A stretch of DNA of 64,000 bases from Camillea tinctor. Its lineage: Eukaryota > Ascomycota > Sordariomycetes > Xylariales > Xylariaceae. The DNA is taken from positions 558,001-622,000 of the forward strand of contig MU394051.1 of NCBI GenBank assembly GCA_022578605.1, read 5' to 3'. The position numbers were made by a program, and so were the translations under genes. Shown here one piece after another: positions 1 to 11,285 of this stretch (positions within the stretch are counted from its first letter, which is position 1; every line of letters starts with the position of its first letter). Below the pieces are notes generated by a model. It was not told the DNA's origin, made no database searches, and worked only from the letters and a program-made list of their open reading frames with translations.

Positions 1-184
1 TTAGGGCGGTTGTAATTGTCACGAGGTTATTAGACAGTGAGAACAGGCTATAGTACATTAGGAAAGATTGACCATTTGACTATCATCTCAGCTAAAGGTA
101 CCAGAAAATAACACTAACATGAGACGACTCCTCCATGCTTACCAGATGGCCTTATTCAGGGGGTAGAGATATGGGTCTAGTAGC

Positions 185-730
185 CTATTCCGTGTCCAGC
201 TTCTTATAGGCACTAGGATCCCAAAACATTGAGGACGGGTAATGGGGGAGCGCCTCAAACTCGCAGTGGAGATGGCCCCTGGACAGAATCACGGCTTCTT
301 TCTTGGCTTGCTCTGCATCACATTGTAATCCCGCCTTGTTCCCTTCCCAAGTGATGCTTTGGATTGTTGCACTCCCGCCATCATCACTGCTTGGTTTTGG
401 AACAATGTGAAGTATGTAGCACTCCTCTTGTAACCAGCTTCGAATAATGTGGAGAGATATGTTGCCATTCTCATCCGGATCCTCGATCAGCATGTCCCAT
501 TTGTCGTCCATGCTTCGAGATTTGAACCCGACTTTGAGCTTTTCCACGTCTGCATCGCTAATCGACAGGCCCCAATGTGCGGTGAGAGGTTTCTTCATGG
601 GGTTTTTCGAGCCGCGCTCGTACGTCGTCGAAAGCCACTTCTTCATCTCCTCCTCCTCATCCACATCGCTGTCCGTTGTCGGAAACTCTGTCGTAGGGTC
701 TTCTTGTTCCGCCTTCCTATGCGATGCCAT
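185..730 (-). CDS. Conserved hypothetical fungal protein, single exon
   Basis: An intact 181-residue reading frame with no intron, starting at 730 and ending in TAG at 185-187. The N-terminal 30 residues are acidic and low in complexity (run DVDEEEEMKKW). The rest is a compact mixed-charge domain with motifs such as HWGLSISDADVEKLK, DDKWDMLIEDPDENGN and RSWLQEECYILHIVPKP, and a Trp/Tyr/Pro-rich C-terminus (PHYPSSMFWDP). No signal peptide, membrane segment or catalytic motif is visible. The balanced composition and ordered-looking core argue that it is real; I recall similar unnamed single-domain proteins in filamentous ascomycetes but cannot name a function. The opposite strand is open in two frames across part of the gene, which I treat as shadow. 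It is probably soluble and cytosolic or nuclear. Confidence 0.72.
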   Translation of the reverse strand: MASHRKAEQEDPTTEFPTTDSDVDEEEEMKKWLSTTYERGSKNPMKKPLTAHWGLSISDADVEKLKVGFKSRSMDDKWDMLIEDPDENGNISLHIIRSWLQEECYILHIVPKPSSDDGGSATIQSITWEGNKAGLQCDAEQAKKEAVILSRGHLHCEFEALPHYPSSMFWDPSAYKKLDTE

Positions 731-1989
731 CCTGTACTTTTCGTCGCGAGCTGTATTGGTTGTGATAAATATAGAATATATGAGGATTGTAATTGGGAAT
801 ATGTGTGTAATTACCTGTCGTTCTACGGTAAAAAGAGATGGTTATGTTATGGCAATGATGATACTAAGAGCATGCTGTATATACCTACCAAGGTAGGTAT
901 AAATGCAATGGGTGTAAGAGAGACGGTCATGTCCATGTAGCATCAATTACCTAATCACAGCATCCTACTAGGCGTGACGTCAACTGGACCACACAATAAG
1001 CACTAACCTTAAATTTAAAGTCAATTCCATAATTCCACAATTCCACAAATGTAAGCTTATTATCTCAGCTGCCAAGAGGATCGACAATCCTACCAATAAA
1101 GACAAGGGATGAATCCACAAGGAGGTTATCATACCACATCCGAGGCTCGGGCAGGCAGCATCGAACGTTCACCAAGAGAGGCAAATATCTAATAATAAGC
1201 CGTGGGTGGCGGCGGCTCTGCAACCGAAACCGAACGGCCAAATCATATGCGAAACGTTGCAAAGGCTGGTCAAAATACAAGCCATTTCAAAAAGAAAATC
1301 AAGTTGGAAGACAATTGTTACTACAAGCCCAATTAGCTTCTAATTGAAGTTGACTTAATGTTTTGACTAGGTTCGTTAAGCTTCGCACTTTTTATGCTTA
1401 AAACATTAAAAGGCGCTATGAAAGGATCTTCTGGTGGAAGGAATTTAGCGGCAAGATGGAATAGTGGATATGAAACGTTTAAAAGGTAAAAGGTACATAA
1501 CAAATCCGTTTCTTGAAACTGGAGTGGGGAAACGGGAGCACTGCCACAATAAGTCAGCAGCATGCATACTCGCATACTCGATATTGCAATAATGGGCCTC
1601 AAGTATAACTCAACATGAGTATCCCTTGAGCATCGACATCTGCTTGAGTCCCAACCATTTATAGAAATAATTCCCTCTAGGTTAATGACTACAACTAATG
1701 CCAGCTGTAGCCAACGAACCTATGTACCTCATGTGTATATAAGCCATATTCCACTACATGTGGAATTGGTACTCTTACCTTCCTTCCCTTTTACACATTC
1801 AATACATTCATTACTACATACATTCTATGACACTTAATATTATAAAATATTAAAACTTAGGAATACATTACTAACAAGTCATTCTCCCAACTCAACTATA
1901 TATTGATATTTCTTCCATGCCCTATATAAATTAATAAAACTTGAATTTGTTTTCTTAGAATCAATATAGTGAAATAGGGGTAAAGGGGA

Positions 1990-2175
1990 CCCCCTATCCT
2001 CAAGTGTATGAGGCTGCGAGAGAGCGAGGTCTAGTGTTACGAGGGACCAAGCAAGTGCTTAGGTAGTCAACACGTTGTTGTACGAGGAACTGACCACAAC
2101 TATGGATGTCACTTTTACCTTTATACAAGTATCTCTTCTTTGTTCCTTCCTAACCCCTAACATCTAGCTTCAGTA
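1990..2175 (+). repeat. Possible decayed LTR-type repeat, copy A
   Basis: The top strand around 2037-2095 (TTACGAGGGACCAAGCAAG, then CTTAGG, then ACGTTG and GAGGAACT) aligns in order with 58641-58700. An AATATAGTGAAATA word lies at 1963-1976. Both copies are AT-shifted and have no open frame. Identity as an LTR is inference. Confidence 0.4.
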
Positions 2176-3602
2176 TACAACACCTAACCATCATACTGTT
2201 TGGTTATATATAAAGCATATGAAGGATAACAAAGCAAGGGAATATATTGATCTTCATAACTGCCGCCGACTGATCAAGTAAAAAAAAAAACACAACGCCA
2301 AATTGTAAAGCAACACACAATATATATATTCTAATCCATAGTTTCTGGTTCCCCTAGTCTTCACAACAAAAAGGTTCCCAGGTCATAAATTCTTACAACA
2401 GAAGCACTCTTAAGATCAATTTCCCTCTTCAAGACACATAACCAAAAAGCATGTTCAGCAAAAGATTCACAAGTCAATGAATCGTTACATCCTGACTAGG
2501 GGGTATTCATATAATTCGAAATTAGGGCACAATGACTACTTGGCCATTGTGTGAAGTTCTTGCTTACTTAACTTAGTTGATTGCTCAAACAAATTTATGA
2601 TATGACTTTGGAAAGAAATTTGGCATTCTTAAGGATTTCGTGTGTTGTATGGGGTTTTAACCAGGTACAAACTTTTCTTTAGTATTGTAAAGCTCCTACC
2701 TTTGGTCTGTCAAACTACATCTTTTCCACTTGGCATAGTGAACTTTATATATACTCCCATTTTTTATTTCCCATGTAGTAGTCAAGGCTTCTAATCACAG
2801 ATATGTCTCATGGACTAAGGAAGTAGCTATAAATTTCACAAAGGAAAATAGGTTTTTCACATAGCTCGACATTTTCAGATAATAATTTCCAATCACAGTA
2901 CAATCTTATAGACCCACAACCCACATACAAAGTATCAACATCATTACTTGATATACGTAATCCATGTACACAAAAAAAACATCTGTATGGGCAACTCCTA
3001 TAATTCAGCATCTTACCTGGCCCCTTTATATCAGATCGTATACTCTAACTAGACGTGTCCAGAGAACAAGAAACCTTTTGTGAGGAAACAGAGATACCCT
3101 TTGACTGTACAAGGACAACAACTTTAGTAATAAACACCCAAGAACCTATATCCAGCATCATCCACAAAAGCTGATACAATAGAATACACAGACCATTAGT
3201 ATCACGCAGAACCTACATCCAAGTAGGAGAGCAACTTCAAATATTATTGCCTACTTCGAAGGGGACAGGGCTGAAGTGCTGTCTAACTTGCCTTTGCAAA
3301 AAGCAAAGCAGTCTCCCAGCTCCTAACCTCCCCGGCCTTCGTCGACTCCTTAGTTCTCGCCGCCTCCTTAGTCTTCGCTGCCCTCCTGTGGTCATGATGT
3401 CACCGCGGCACCAAATCCCCGCAACTCAAGTAGAAGCTATCGTCGCCTTTACGCATGGTTGTAACTGCTCAAAAAGTTTCGTGTACCTTGTGTAGTTTCC
3501 CTAACGATAGAAGGTACCAATGGTGTTTCGTGACACGATAGGCCATGGTTTTCCCACATCTGTTTATTTTTTTCTTGCCCTGCCTTTCTTCCCTCTCTTC
3601 CT

Positions 3603-3638
3603 CTCTCTCTACATCTCTCTCTACATCTCTCTCTACGT
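3603..3638 (+). repeat. Three tandem copies of CTCTCTCTACAT
   Basis: Units at 3603-3614, 3615-3626 and 3627-3638 (the last ends in ACGT). It lies in the pyrimidine-rich upstream region of the membrane protein gene at 4297. Confidence 0.9.
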
Positions 3639-4049
3639 TTTCCTTTTCTTGCTGATCCCAAACTTTTCTGGAATCACACTCTCTACCCTTCTCTCATACC
3701 TATCCCTTTCTCATATTTTCTACGAACCATTCTCTTGTTCCCATAATCTTTTTTTTTTTTTTTTGCAGACCCTTCTCTTATTTTCTGCAACCTTTCTGTT
3801 TCTGCTTATCTAGAATTCTTAGTGAATTCTTTCACCTTGATACATTTCTGCCTACTGCTCTGCCCACATTGTGGAGGACTTCAAGCCTTGTCTCTTTCTC
3901 TACAGGGAGCTTCAAGGAGATAGATTCTGCTGTGGTTGGAGTTGATATCTCCATACAATCTACACCTCTAACCCAGCACGTACGAAAAGCATATTCTATC
4001 CAAGCTTCGGTGTCACTTCGTCTCTCTATCCCACAGATACCTCAAACAG

Positions 4050-4230
4050 GTAAGTCATCATCAAAATACACATCGTTCATCATGTATGGGAACACCTCGA
4101 ATACACAATGGCCAATTTTATATGGTCAACATTCTTTTGCCCTTATCCTGCTTCTGTGGCATCGCCCTTCACACTTCGTCATCATCGCTACGCTACTATG
4201 AGCTAACACTTTTTTTCCGGCAAACAATAG
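4050..4230 (+). other. Probable 5'-UTR intron of the membrane-protein gene
   Basis: A consensus donor GTAAGT follows AAACAG at 4050. A branch-like GCTAAC lies at about 4202, and the acceptor ACAATAG ends at 4230. The ATG at 4297 lies 66 nt after the acceptor. The splice has no coding consequence; it is inferred from signals only. Confidence 0.6.
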
Positions 4231-4296
4231 TGAAATCGAATCTCGTGGCCCTTCCAACTAAATCCTAGTGAGACAAGTTATACTTGAATTGTCAAT

Positions 4297-6101
4297 ATGG
4301 CGCCAAGTGACTCGATGGGTGAATACACCATAAGCAATGGTGTAGCCATGGCTTTTGGTCTGGGCTTGATTCTAGTACTCGTGATCATTATTCCCATCTT
4401 TCTTTACTCCGAACAGATAAAGGACAAATCCCAAGCCATCGGAAAATCCTTTATCAGAGGGTGGAAAAAGCTGAGAGAGATCGGCCATGCGAAGCAACAC
4501 GGCCTTGTTGGCAGTAAGTTACTTTTCTACCTTTTTCCCTCTCATATTAATCATGGCCCTTTACTTTGCTATTGCATGCTTGACCCCAAGACTCTTCCGT
4601 CTTCCAAGTGATGATTCATACTTGTTGAGAAAAACCTACCTTCGCGGCGTAGAGGGAATATTAACTTTGCTTCAACCAGACGATCAAGCCCCCTCTCACC
4701 ACGGTTATGAATCACACCCTCCACCCGGCAACAACTCGGACATGGGATCCTACCATGAATTACAAGACATGAATCCCTTGCCTACTATTACGTATCCAGA
4801 ACCAACGGCTTTTTCTGGGCGTGCATACCCACAGGGCGGCCTTCGGCCGCCACCTCCACCCCGCCATCCCCGAGCTGATCAAATAGTAGATACTCGAATC
4901 GGCGTCGCGCGTTCGAATTCTCTTTATCAACAAGCTGATTCTGTTTCGGAAGAGAGTGATCATGAGCTGACACCCACTGGCCAGCCGCGTGAAGCGATCC
5001 GGCCGACTTACGGATTAAACCAAGACTTCTCCAATGCTAGTTTGGTCCCTAAAGCCTTGGTTATAAAGAAGCCCCAGTCGGTCCGAGCCCCTTCATCGCC
5101 CATCGGTGCAAGCATCAGTGCTGGTGTCCGTGACGGAACCCTCAGAAGAACTATCAGTAATCCTGCCACGTATAGAGACGCTCGATCTTCTCAACCTATG
5201 ACGGCTCCTCAACCTGGCTCTCTGTCCGCTGTCGATGGTAAGTTCTATCTGTTGCAATCCTTCTCTTTCATTGATGTCTTTCCCCCGAGTGACTACATCT
5301 ACATCCCATCAATACCGTTCCCATTGGTATAGGTCCTCGATCTCTATCTTGGGCTACTACCGATCGGGTCAAGACTGCATTCTGAGGCATCTACGTCACT
5401 CTACGTTTTTGTATCTCTTCGTTGCATTCCATTTGCAAACCACCCCATATCTTCACGAGCACATCAAAGGCATTCTAGGAAACACAAAACTAACAAACTA
5501 TCCAGACGATGATCATGAAGTAGCCCCTGCTATTCCTGCCAAAAGTCCACACCGCTTGAGCCAATGCAGTGAGCTTGCTTATCGAAATTCGTTCTCTAGC
5601 AAGCCTTTACCTGATCTACCCCCTCGGAACGCTGTCTCGTCTCTGCCCGTCCCCTCCGGACATTACCATGACCAGCACCAATCGCGCTCTCGCGACTACC
5701 CAAGTCGCTCGTACACTGCGCCTCTCGAGCCTACCCCAAAGTCGCGCTTCCCATCCGCCTCGCGTGATGCCGAGGCTGGCCGTCTCTCAGCCTATCCGTC
5801 TGGCCAATGCTTGCCGACTATTCGCTCCGCCGTTGAACCTCGCTCTTCGAGTCACGACGACGCCTATAGAGGCCTGGGTAGCCACATCCGACGACCTCAG
5901 CGAGGCCACCTCCCACGAACGGTCGCCTACGGCGACTTGACGGCTTTGGGCGAGCTTCAGCGTCGACAGAGACTACACAACCGCCCCATCCAGCACGATG
6001 AGGAGGAAGAGAAGGAAGACTCCATGGGTGCTTTCTACGAGTCGCCTACCGAGTCTGATCTCGAATCTATGGTTGTGCACCTCAGTCCTAATCGCCAGTA
6101 G
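4297..6101 (+). CDS. Single-pass membrane protein with long disordered cytosolic tail (hypothetical)
   Basis: Three exons are inferred. Exon 1 starts at 4297 and encodes a short N-terminus and one strong hydrophobic helix (about residues 16-38, GLGLILVLVIIIPIFLY), then a basic stretch. Exon 2 runs to 5237, followed by a GTAAGT donor at 5238. Exon 3 begins at 5506 after CTAACAAACTATCCAG and ends with TAG at 6099-6101. The second intron (5238-5505) is phase-consistent. The first is ambiguous: the best donor (4514, GTAAGT) fits in frame only with an acceptor at 4652, whereas a weaker donor (4518, GTTACT) with the acceptor at 4608 keeps more coding sequence. The protein is about 470-490 residues; after the helix it is Pro/Ser/Arg-rich and disordered, with an acidic HDEEEEKED run near the C-terminus. 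The layout suggests a membrane-anchored scaffold, but I do not recognise the family. Confidence 0.68.
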
Positions 6102-7757
6102 AGGGCGTGTGTGTGCTGTCTTTGTGCTGAAGAAAAAAAAGAAGAAAACAACAAAAAACATCACCTAGATTTTTCCGGCTAGCTCCTGATCAAACTTACG
6201 GTTTCATCTACACGCTCGATGCCTTATAGGATGTTCTCTCCGGCCTTGCATCTCGACCACAGCTGCATACCTACCCAGAACCTAGGATACAAGAGCTTTT
6301 TTTCGAGTTTCTTATTCCTGTTCTATACATCACAAGCATCTCAGCATTCCCAAAGCTTAAGTCAGAACAACAAATCTTAATCTTTTTTCAGCACTTCTCA
6401 CACATCGTCTCGACGTTTCTCTGGCACGCGTATCTTCTCACGGTTTCGGCTATACGGTTCAACTCTCTACGGTTTCTACATTCTATGCCCCTGTACAATG
6501 CATCCATTTATGCCACGGCCTATCCTCGACAACTAAAAAAAGAAAACGCACCGGTCTTCGCATATGTACTGCTTTGGCCTTTTTTGGTATTCTTCTGCTC
6601 TCGACCTTGTCTCTCTCTCTCTCTGCCTGATGATACACTCATCTTTCCTTAGTTCTGCTTGGCAAATTGGTATCCCACTCCTTTACCTACCGCCTTTCAC
6701 TTTGGACCACTATAGTTGCAGGAACGACAGAACTCGGCTGAGCAAGCAAGAAGGCACGCCTCTCTGTGCATCTTCGTCGTCTTGGTGGTCAGGCACGATG
6801 GACGTATATACGTACATTGCATACAAAACAAGCATCATTGTGTTCTGACTCTCTCTCTGGATCGATCTATCATTCTTGTCTCCGTCTTCTTGGGCGAAGG
6901 ATACAGACTCGGATTGGATTCCCAGAGGAGATCTGCACTCGTAAGACGCCTGGCGTCTATTTTCGTTCTTACAGTTCTCACGCGGTACTTCATTCTGACA
7001 CTAGTTCTGATTTCATTTCCTCTTCATTCGCGGTTGTTTTCGGTATCACTGGCGTTATGGTCTACTACGCATGCACGATTTCTCATTGGTCTCGGCCCCG
7101 CAAGCTCGTTGTCATGTCGATTCGAAGTTCATCGTCTCTGCGATATACACTCGATCGAAGCACACGTACTCTGCAGATGCCTCCAAGAAAAGGGATATTT
7201 TCATTTTGTTTCTATTTTGTGGGCTTTCCCACTTGGTCGTGAAACAATCACTATTTGTGATTTCACACCACCGTGCGTACTGTATGAATAGGGGTAAAGG
7301 TAAAGGAATAAGAAAATTTAGAAAATCCACCTTAAATGTCCATTGATGCTAGTGAACTGTGTAGATTGTGCTCTTAAGAAGCAGTCCTGTAGATTTGCCT
7401 TGTTTGATTGACCCAACGTAAGCAAATTCCAATTACCAGAGTGCGTATCATGACGCGTGCGACGCTTTAAAGAAGGCATTTCGGTACTTAAATCATGAGA
7501 ATTCTACCTAGCCTGGAATCCAATGATTTCCATTGCAAGTATTTGAGGTAGATATATACAATGTCTCAGAAAAAGGTCCTAGGGTGCCATACCATTAACG
7601 CCCTTTCCTTCCTAGTCCATTCAATGCACGCATCCCAATCATCTTTGCCACTGTATAGTCATACACACAGGCTCCCTCATTAGCAACTTTTACACTCCAG
7701 CAAATGATACACAAAGGAAATTCGTATTAAAGGCAAGGCGACATCACAACAGAACTT
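6102..7757. other. Intergenic / long 3'-UTR region between two convergent genes
   Basis: It lies between the 3' ends of the membrane-protein gene (+) and MIP1 (-). The top strand is T/C-rich, and two forward frames stay open together over roughly 6766-7242. The translations are Leu/Ser/Arg/His-rich with no domain, so this looks like a composition effect of a long 3' UTR or an unannotated transcript. The section 7350-7757 is AT-rich and holds nothing I recognise. Confidence 0.5.
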
Positions 7758-10700
7758 TCAAACGCTAGATCCAGTCCTTTTCCAGTTGCGGGGTGGCAGA
7801 GATTCAAAGACACACGCGTCCTGGGATAATTGAGGTTTACTGAAGTTAGCTTTAAATGGTACCAAAATCGTCGGAATAAGTCGGGGCTTGGCATTATACG
7901 ACTTGAGCTTCGCTTGTTTAGGTCTTCCGATCGTAGTCTTAGGAGATGTGTTGCCAAGAACTTTCCTTTGTTCCTTGAGGATCTCGCGAAGTTCGTTATC
8001 GTCATTGGTAATTTGTGCTTTAAGGAAGCTAAGATCTTTAGGATCGTGGGGAGTACCCAAAGACTCCATAACGGGCTTCCTTGCGACGTACGGGACAGCC
8101 TCGGGCATAGGGGCATATTTTTCGGGGACAATCTTGGGGTCGAGGTACGCCTCATCACCTTTGTCCAGCAACTGCATAATATCCATGCTCTCCCCATGGG
8201 GTATTGGGTTTGGATGACTTGGTGTGACACAATCTAGATTCACTTCCTTGCGTAGAACGTGATCGATGTCGATGGCGGAGAAAAAGGCACAGGCTTGCGG
8301 CAGGTCATCTATGCCAACTTGTTGAGCAAACATCGCACGGGTCCAGATGTTAGAAACCTGAAGGGCCATGGCAGCGCGGTACTTGTCCTCATTCTTGACT
8401 AAGTAGCGGATTTCGTCATGCACACTGATCGCTAGGCGAGCGTTTATGTTGAATCGTCGGGTGAGATAATCCATAGACACGATCAGAAGATGAAGGTAAT
8501 CTACACCTGAAGACTGGATTGCCCAGTTGATCCGAGAGGTCAGGTACCCACCTTTGCTTATGTATTGGGGCATCAAAGCCTCGGTGATACCAGCTCCGAG
8601 GACTGGCGTTCGCGCATGGTCTTGTTCTGCAAAGTCCTCGAGCTTGTTGAACACAAATGATTCGGTGCCACCTCTCCAGAAAGCTCGATTGTGAAGAGTT
8701 CTTCTGTTCGTCTTTGTACCCTTAGTGGAGGCATATAGTTTGCTGGCAGTATCGAGGGTTTCCTGTTCTGAGAGGCTCGGGTTGAACTGTCGCAATAACG
8801 TCGCAGCAAAGTTGATTCCGGCACCGTATATTCTTCCGTAATTAAATATCTTAGCTTCGTTTCGTGATATACCCAATATAGCAGCTGTCCGGGAGTGGAG
8901 ATCAGTGCCAGCTGCCTTAGTGCCTTCGAGAGTCATGAAGCCGATGGCGTTGCCCCCATGGAGCTTGAAAGTCGAATCTCCAACAAGACTAGCAATCCAA
9001 AGCTCCTCCGAATCCACATCGGCACCTACAAAGCAGTAGCCAGGTGGGGCTTTGACCATTGCCTTCAACTCGGAGCCTACCCTATTCTTCTTTGCATTGC
9101 TAGCGGTCAACCAGGTGTTTTCAACCGCCCTCCGAGTAATGGTACCCATAGGGATAACTTGCGGCAATATATAGCCTTGATCGGGACCGAGTTCCTCACG
9201 TTCGAGTTTTCCTCTAAGAGCCTCCCCCCCTTCGTAGACAGCCAATTGCGACTGGATTCTGTCGCGTGCGCTTATCCAATAAGAGCAAGAAGCATTCATT
9301 TCGAGTGCCTCCTTCGCGTAAGGGTATTCGGATGACAAGATGCCCTTGTCAAAATAGGTCAGATAACTTTTAGCCAAAGGACATCCGCATCTACTCTTGG
9401 GGCCATTTTTGTGGGGGATTTTGAAATATATTCCGTCCCTGTCGTTCTTGAGAGCCTCGTTTGAATCCTCCGAGAAATCACAGCGAACCAATTGTGTTTC
9501 TTTGTACTTTCCTTGATCGGAGAGAGGCACACGGAAAACCCAACCATATTGATCAGACCAGTGCAAAGGATAACCATCCCATGCAAGTCGAAGGAGAAGA
9601 GGAGTAACGCGAGTTCGTATTGTCAGGTTGATTTCCGAATTGGCCTTCAGGAAGAGATCTTTGTACCACTTGGGCATGCCAGGCATCTTTTGGTTAGCAG
9701 CAGGTCGTGGGGGGCCCCCTTTCTTCGTCCCCTTGGTCATTCTGATCTCCTGGCCCGACCAGTCCAATTGCTTCAGCCACGGGTCGCTGCTCCATTTCTC
9801 TTTGTCGTCTTTGATTTCGAGCGCCTTCTCTGCTAGGGCTATTAGTCGTTTCCGCACACCATCGGAAAGCTCGCGATAGGTGTCCTCGGCTTTTTGAATA
9901 TATGCATCCCAGGATTTATCTATGGGAAGAATGACGGAAGAGAGATGGCGTAAAGCAGCGAAGCTAACAGGATGAGGGCAGGTTTCTAGGAAGGTTCCGA
10001 ATATCTTCTTGTATACCTGATGGGTGACTTTGACATCGGCTGCACAATAGTCAAGCAGCGAGTCTAGTTTCTCAACCACCCCTTCCCGGTCCAATACACC
10101 AAACTCATCTCGGGTAGATTTGTCGATGACGAGATTCAAGTGAAACTGGGCAACGTCACGAAGTGAGTTAATAGAGCTGCGGTCGAACCAAAGTTCGTCC
10201 TCATCATCATCAAAGTGATTGCCGGTGAGAAGATTGGCTAGATCTATGTCCTGGGTCTCCTTGGCAATCTTAGCCCGAAGCTCGAGGTTCTTTCTATGCT
10301 TCATCCACTTGGGTCGTTGTTGAGAGCACATGCCGTTGACGGCGACATGTAATGACATGGTATCGACGAATGAATTTCTTGACTGCTTGAGACTGTATTC
10401 TTCAAGGACTCTTCCCCTATCGTAACCGACATTGTGTCCGACGATTATTCGATCCGTGTTTGGGTTACCAAGGGGAATCAGGTGCCTATCCGTCTCGGAC
10501 TCGCCAAGCAACCATGGGGATAACCAAGCATACCATGCCGTAGGAGTCATTGCGCAGGCCATGACGGCAAACCTGCTGTATTTCCACAAAACCTCGACAT
10601 CGAAGCATAGCATATTCTCTTGGGGGGCGTCCACCGATTCGTGGGTCCCATCAGAGTTATATTTGGTCCAGCCGCTTTGCCTTATCCAGGCCCTTGGTCG

Positions 10701-11285
10701 CGGGGGGGCTTCGGCTATGGCAAAATGTTTGGCCATGGTCAAGAAGGGTTCGGCGGAATCAACTCCAAGTTTGTGGAAATGTTCATCCAGAGTTTTGCCC
10801 TGTAGTTCGGGCATATCAAAGGCAATGGGAGGACTATCATCGGTGTTCTTTCCGAGTAGATCATGGCGCTCCAAGTGATCTTTGGACAATGCCACGAGCT
10901 CCGGTGGCACCTCCTGGTTAGCACTTGGGAACACCTGGTTGTGCATATGGAGACTGAGATGTTGGACCTTGATCTCGCTGAAGCGGGCTTCCGATGAGAC
11001 TATATTCTCTATTTTAGACGAACTCTGAGTATGTAGGTATATTATATAGGGCGACTAACTTGCGAGACTCCGCCGCGGGGTGCTGGCTGAGGGTTGTTGC
11101 GCAGTGGCGGCGGTAGTCTGCCATCTCGATTGCGATTGCGAAGGCGACTGCGACGACTGCGATAGGGAGGAGACCAGCCATGGCTGGCGTGGGCGCTGGC
11201 GTTGGCATAGTCCGCGATGCTTAACAAGACGCACGAATCTCGCCGTGGGCACGCTTCTAGCGTGACCTTTAACAGGATGCAACAT
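7758..11285 (-). CDS. mip1: Mitochondrial DNA polymerase gamma (family A)
   Basis: The sole replicative DNA polymerase of mitochondria, with 3'-5' proofreading. Two exons: 11285-11060 and 11008-7758. The 51-nt intron has donor GTTAGT and acceptor AAAATAG, and the exons join in phase to give about 1158 residues. The ATG at 11285 is chosen because it opens an Arg/Ser-rich, acid-poor N-terminus that fits a mitochondrial presequence. Exonuclease motifs: Exo I FDVEV (Asp212, Glu214), Exo II VGHNVGYDRG (about 265-274), Exo III YCAADVKVTHQVY (Asp400). Polymerase motifs: A GADVDSEELW (Asp739), B RNEAKIFNYGRIYGAG (Arg791, Lys795, Tyr799) and C SVHDEIRYLV (His939-Asp940-Glu941). All catalytic residues are present. 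A tail of about 170 residues follows motif C's subdomain, as in fungal Mip1. Several opposite-strand open frames are shadows. Confidence 0.96.

Larger units (their letters stand above)
731..4049. other. Gene-free AT-rich stretch with decayed repeat and pyrimidine-rich promoter end
   Basis: No convincing gene was found. Part of 1960-2170 resembles 58570-58790 and is listed separately as a possible decayed LTR. The section 1700-3200 is AT-rich with stops in all frames. From about 3520 to 3960 the top strand is strongly C/T-rich with a 12-nt tandem repeat, as is common in promoters and leaders of filamentous fungal genes; it probably serves the gene starting at 4297. Open frames at 3247-3495 and 3520-3813 are short and of repetitive composition. 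Confidence 0.5.

Noticed and set aside
447..940. Two plus-strand open frames opposite the 185-730 gene
   Set aside because: They lie antisense to a frame with normal protein composition; their translations are Ser/Cys/Arg-rich without domains.
6564..7346. Overlapping open frames (up to 191 codons) in different forward phases
   Set aside because: More than one frame is open at once, which reflects few TA-containing codons in a T/C-rich tract rather than selection; no domain or splice context.
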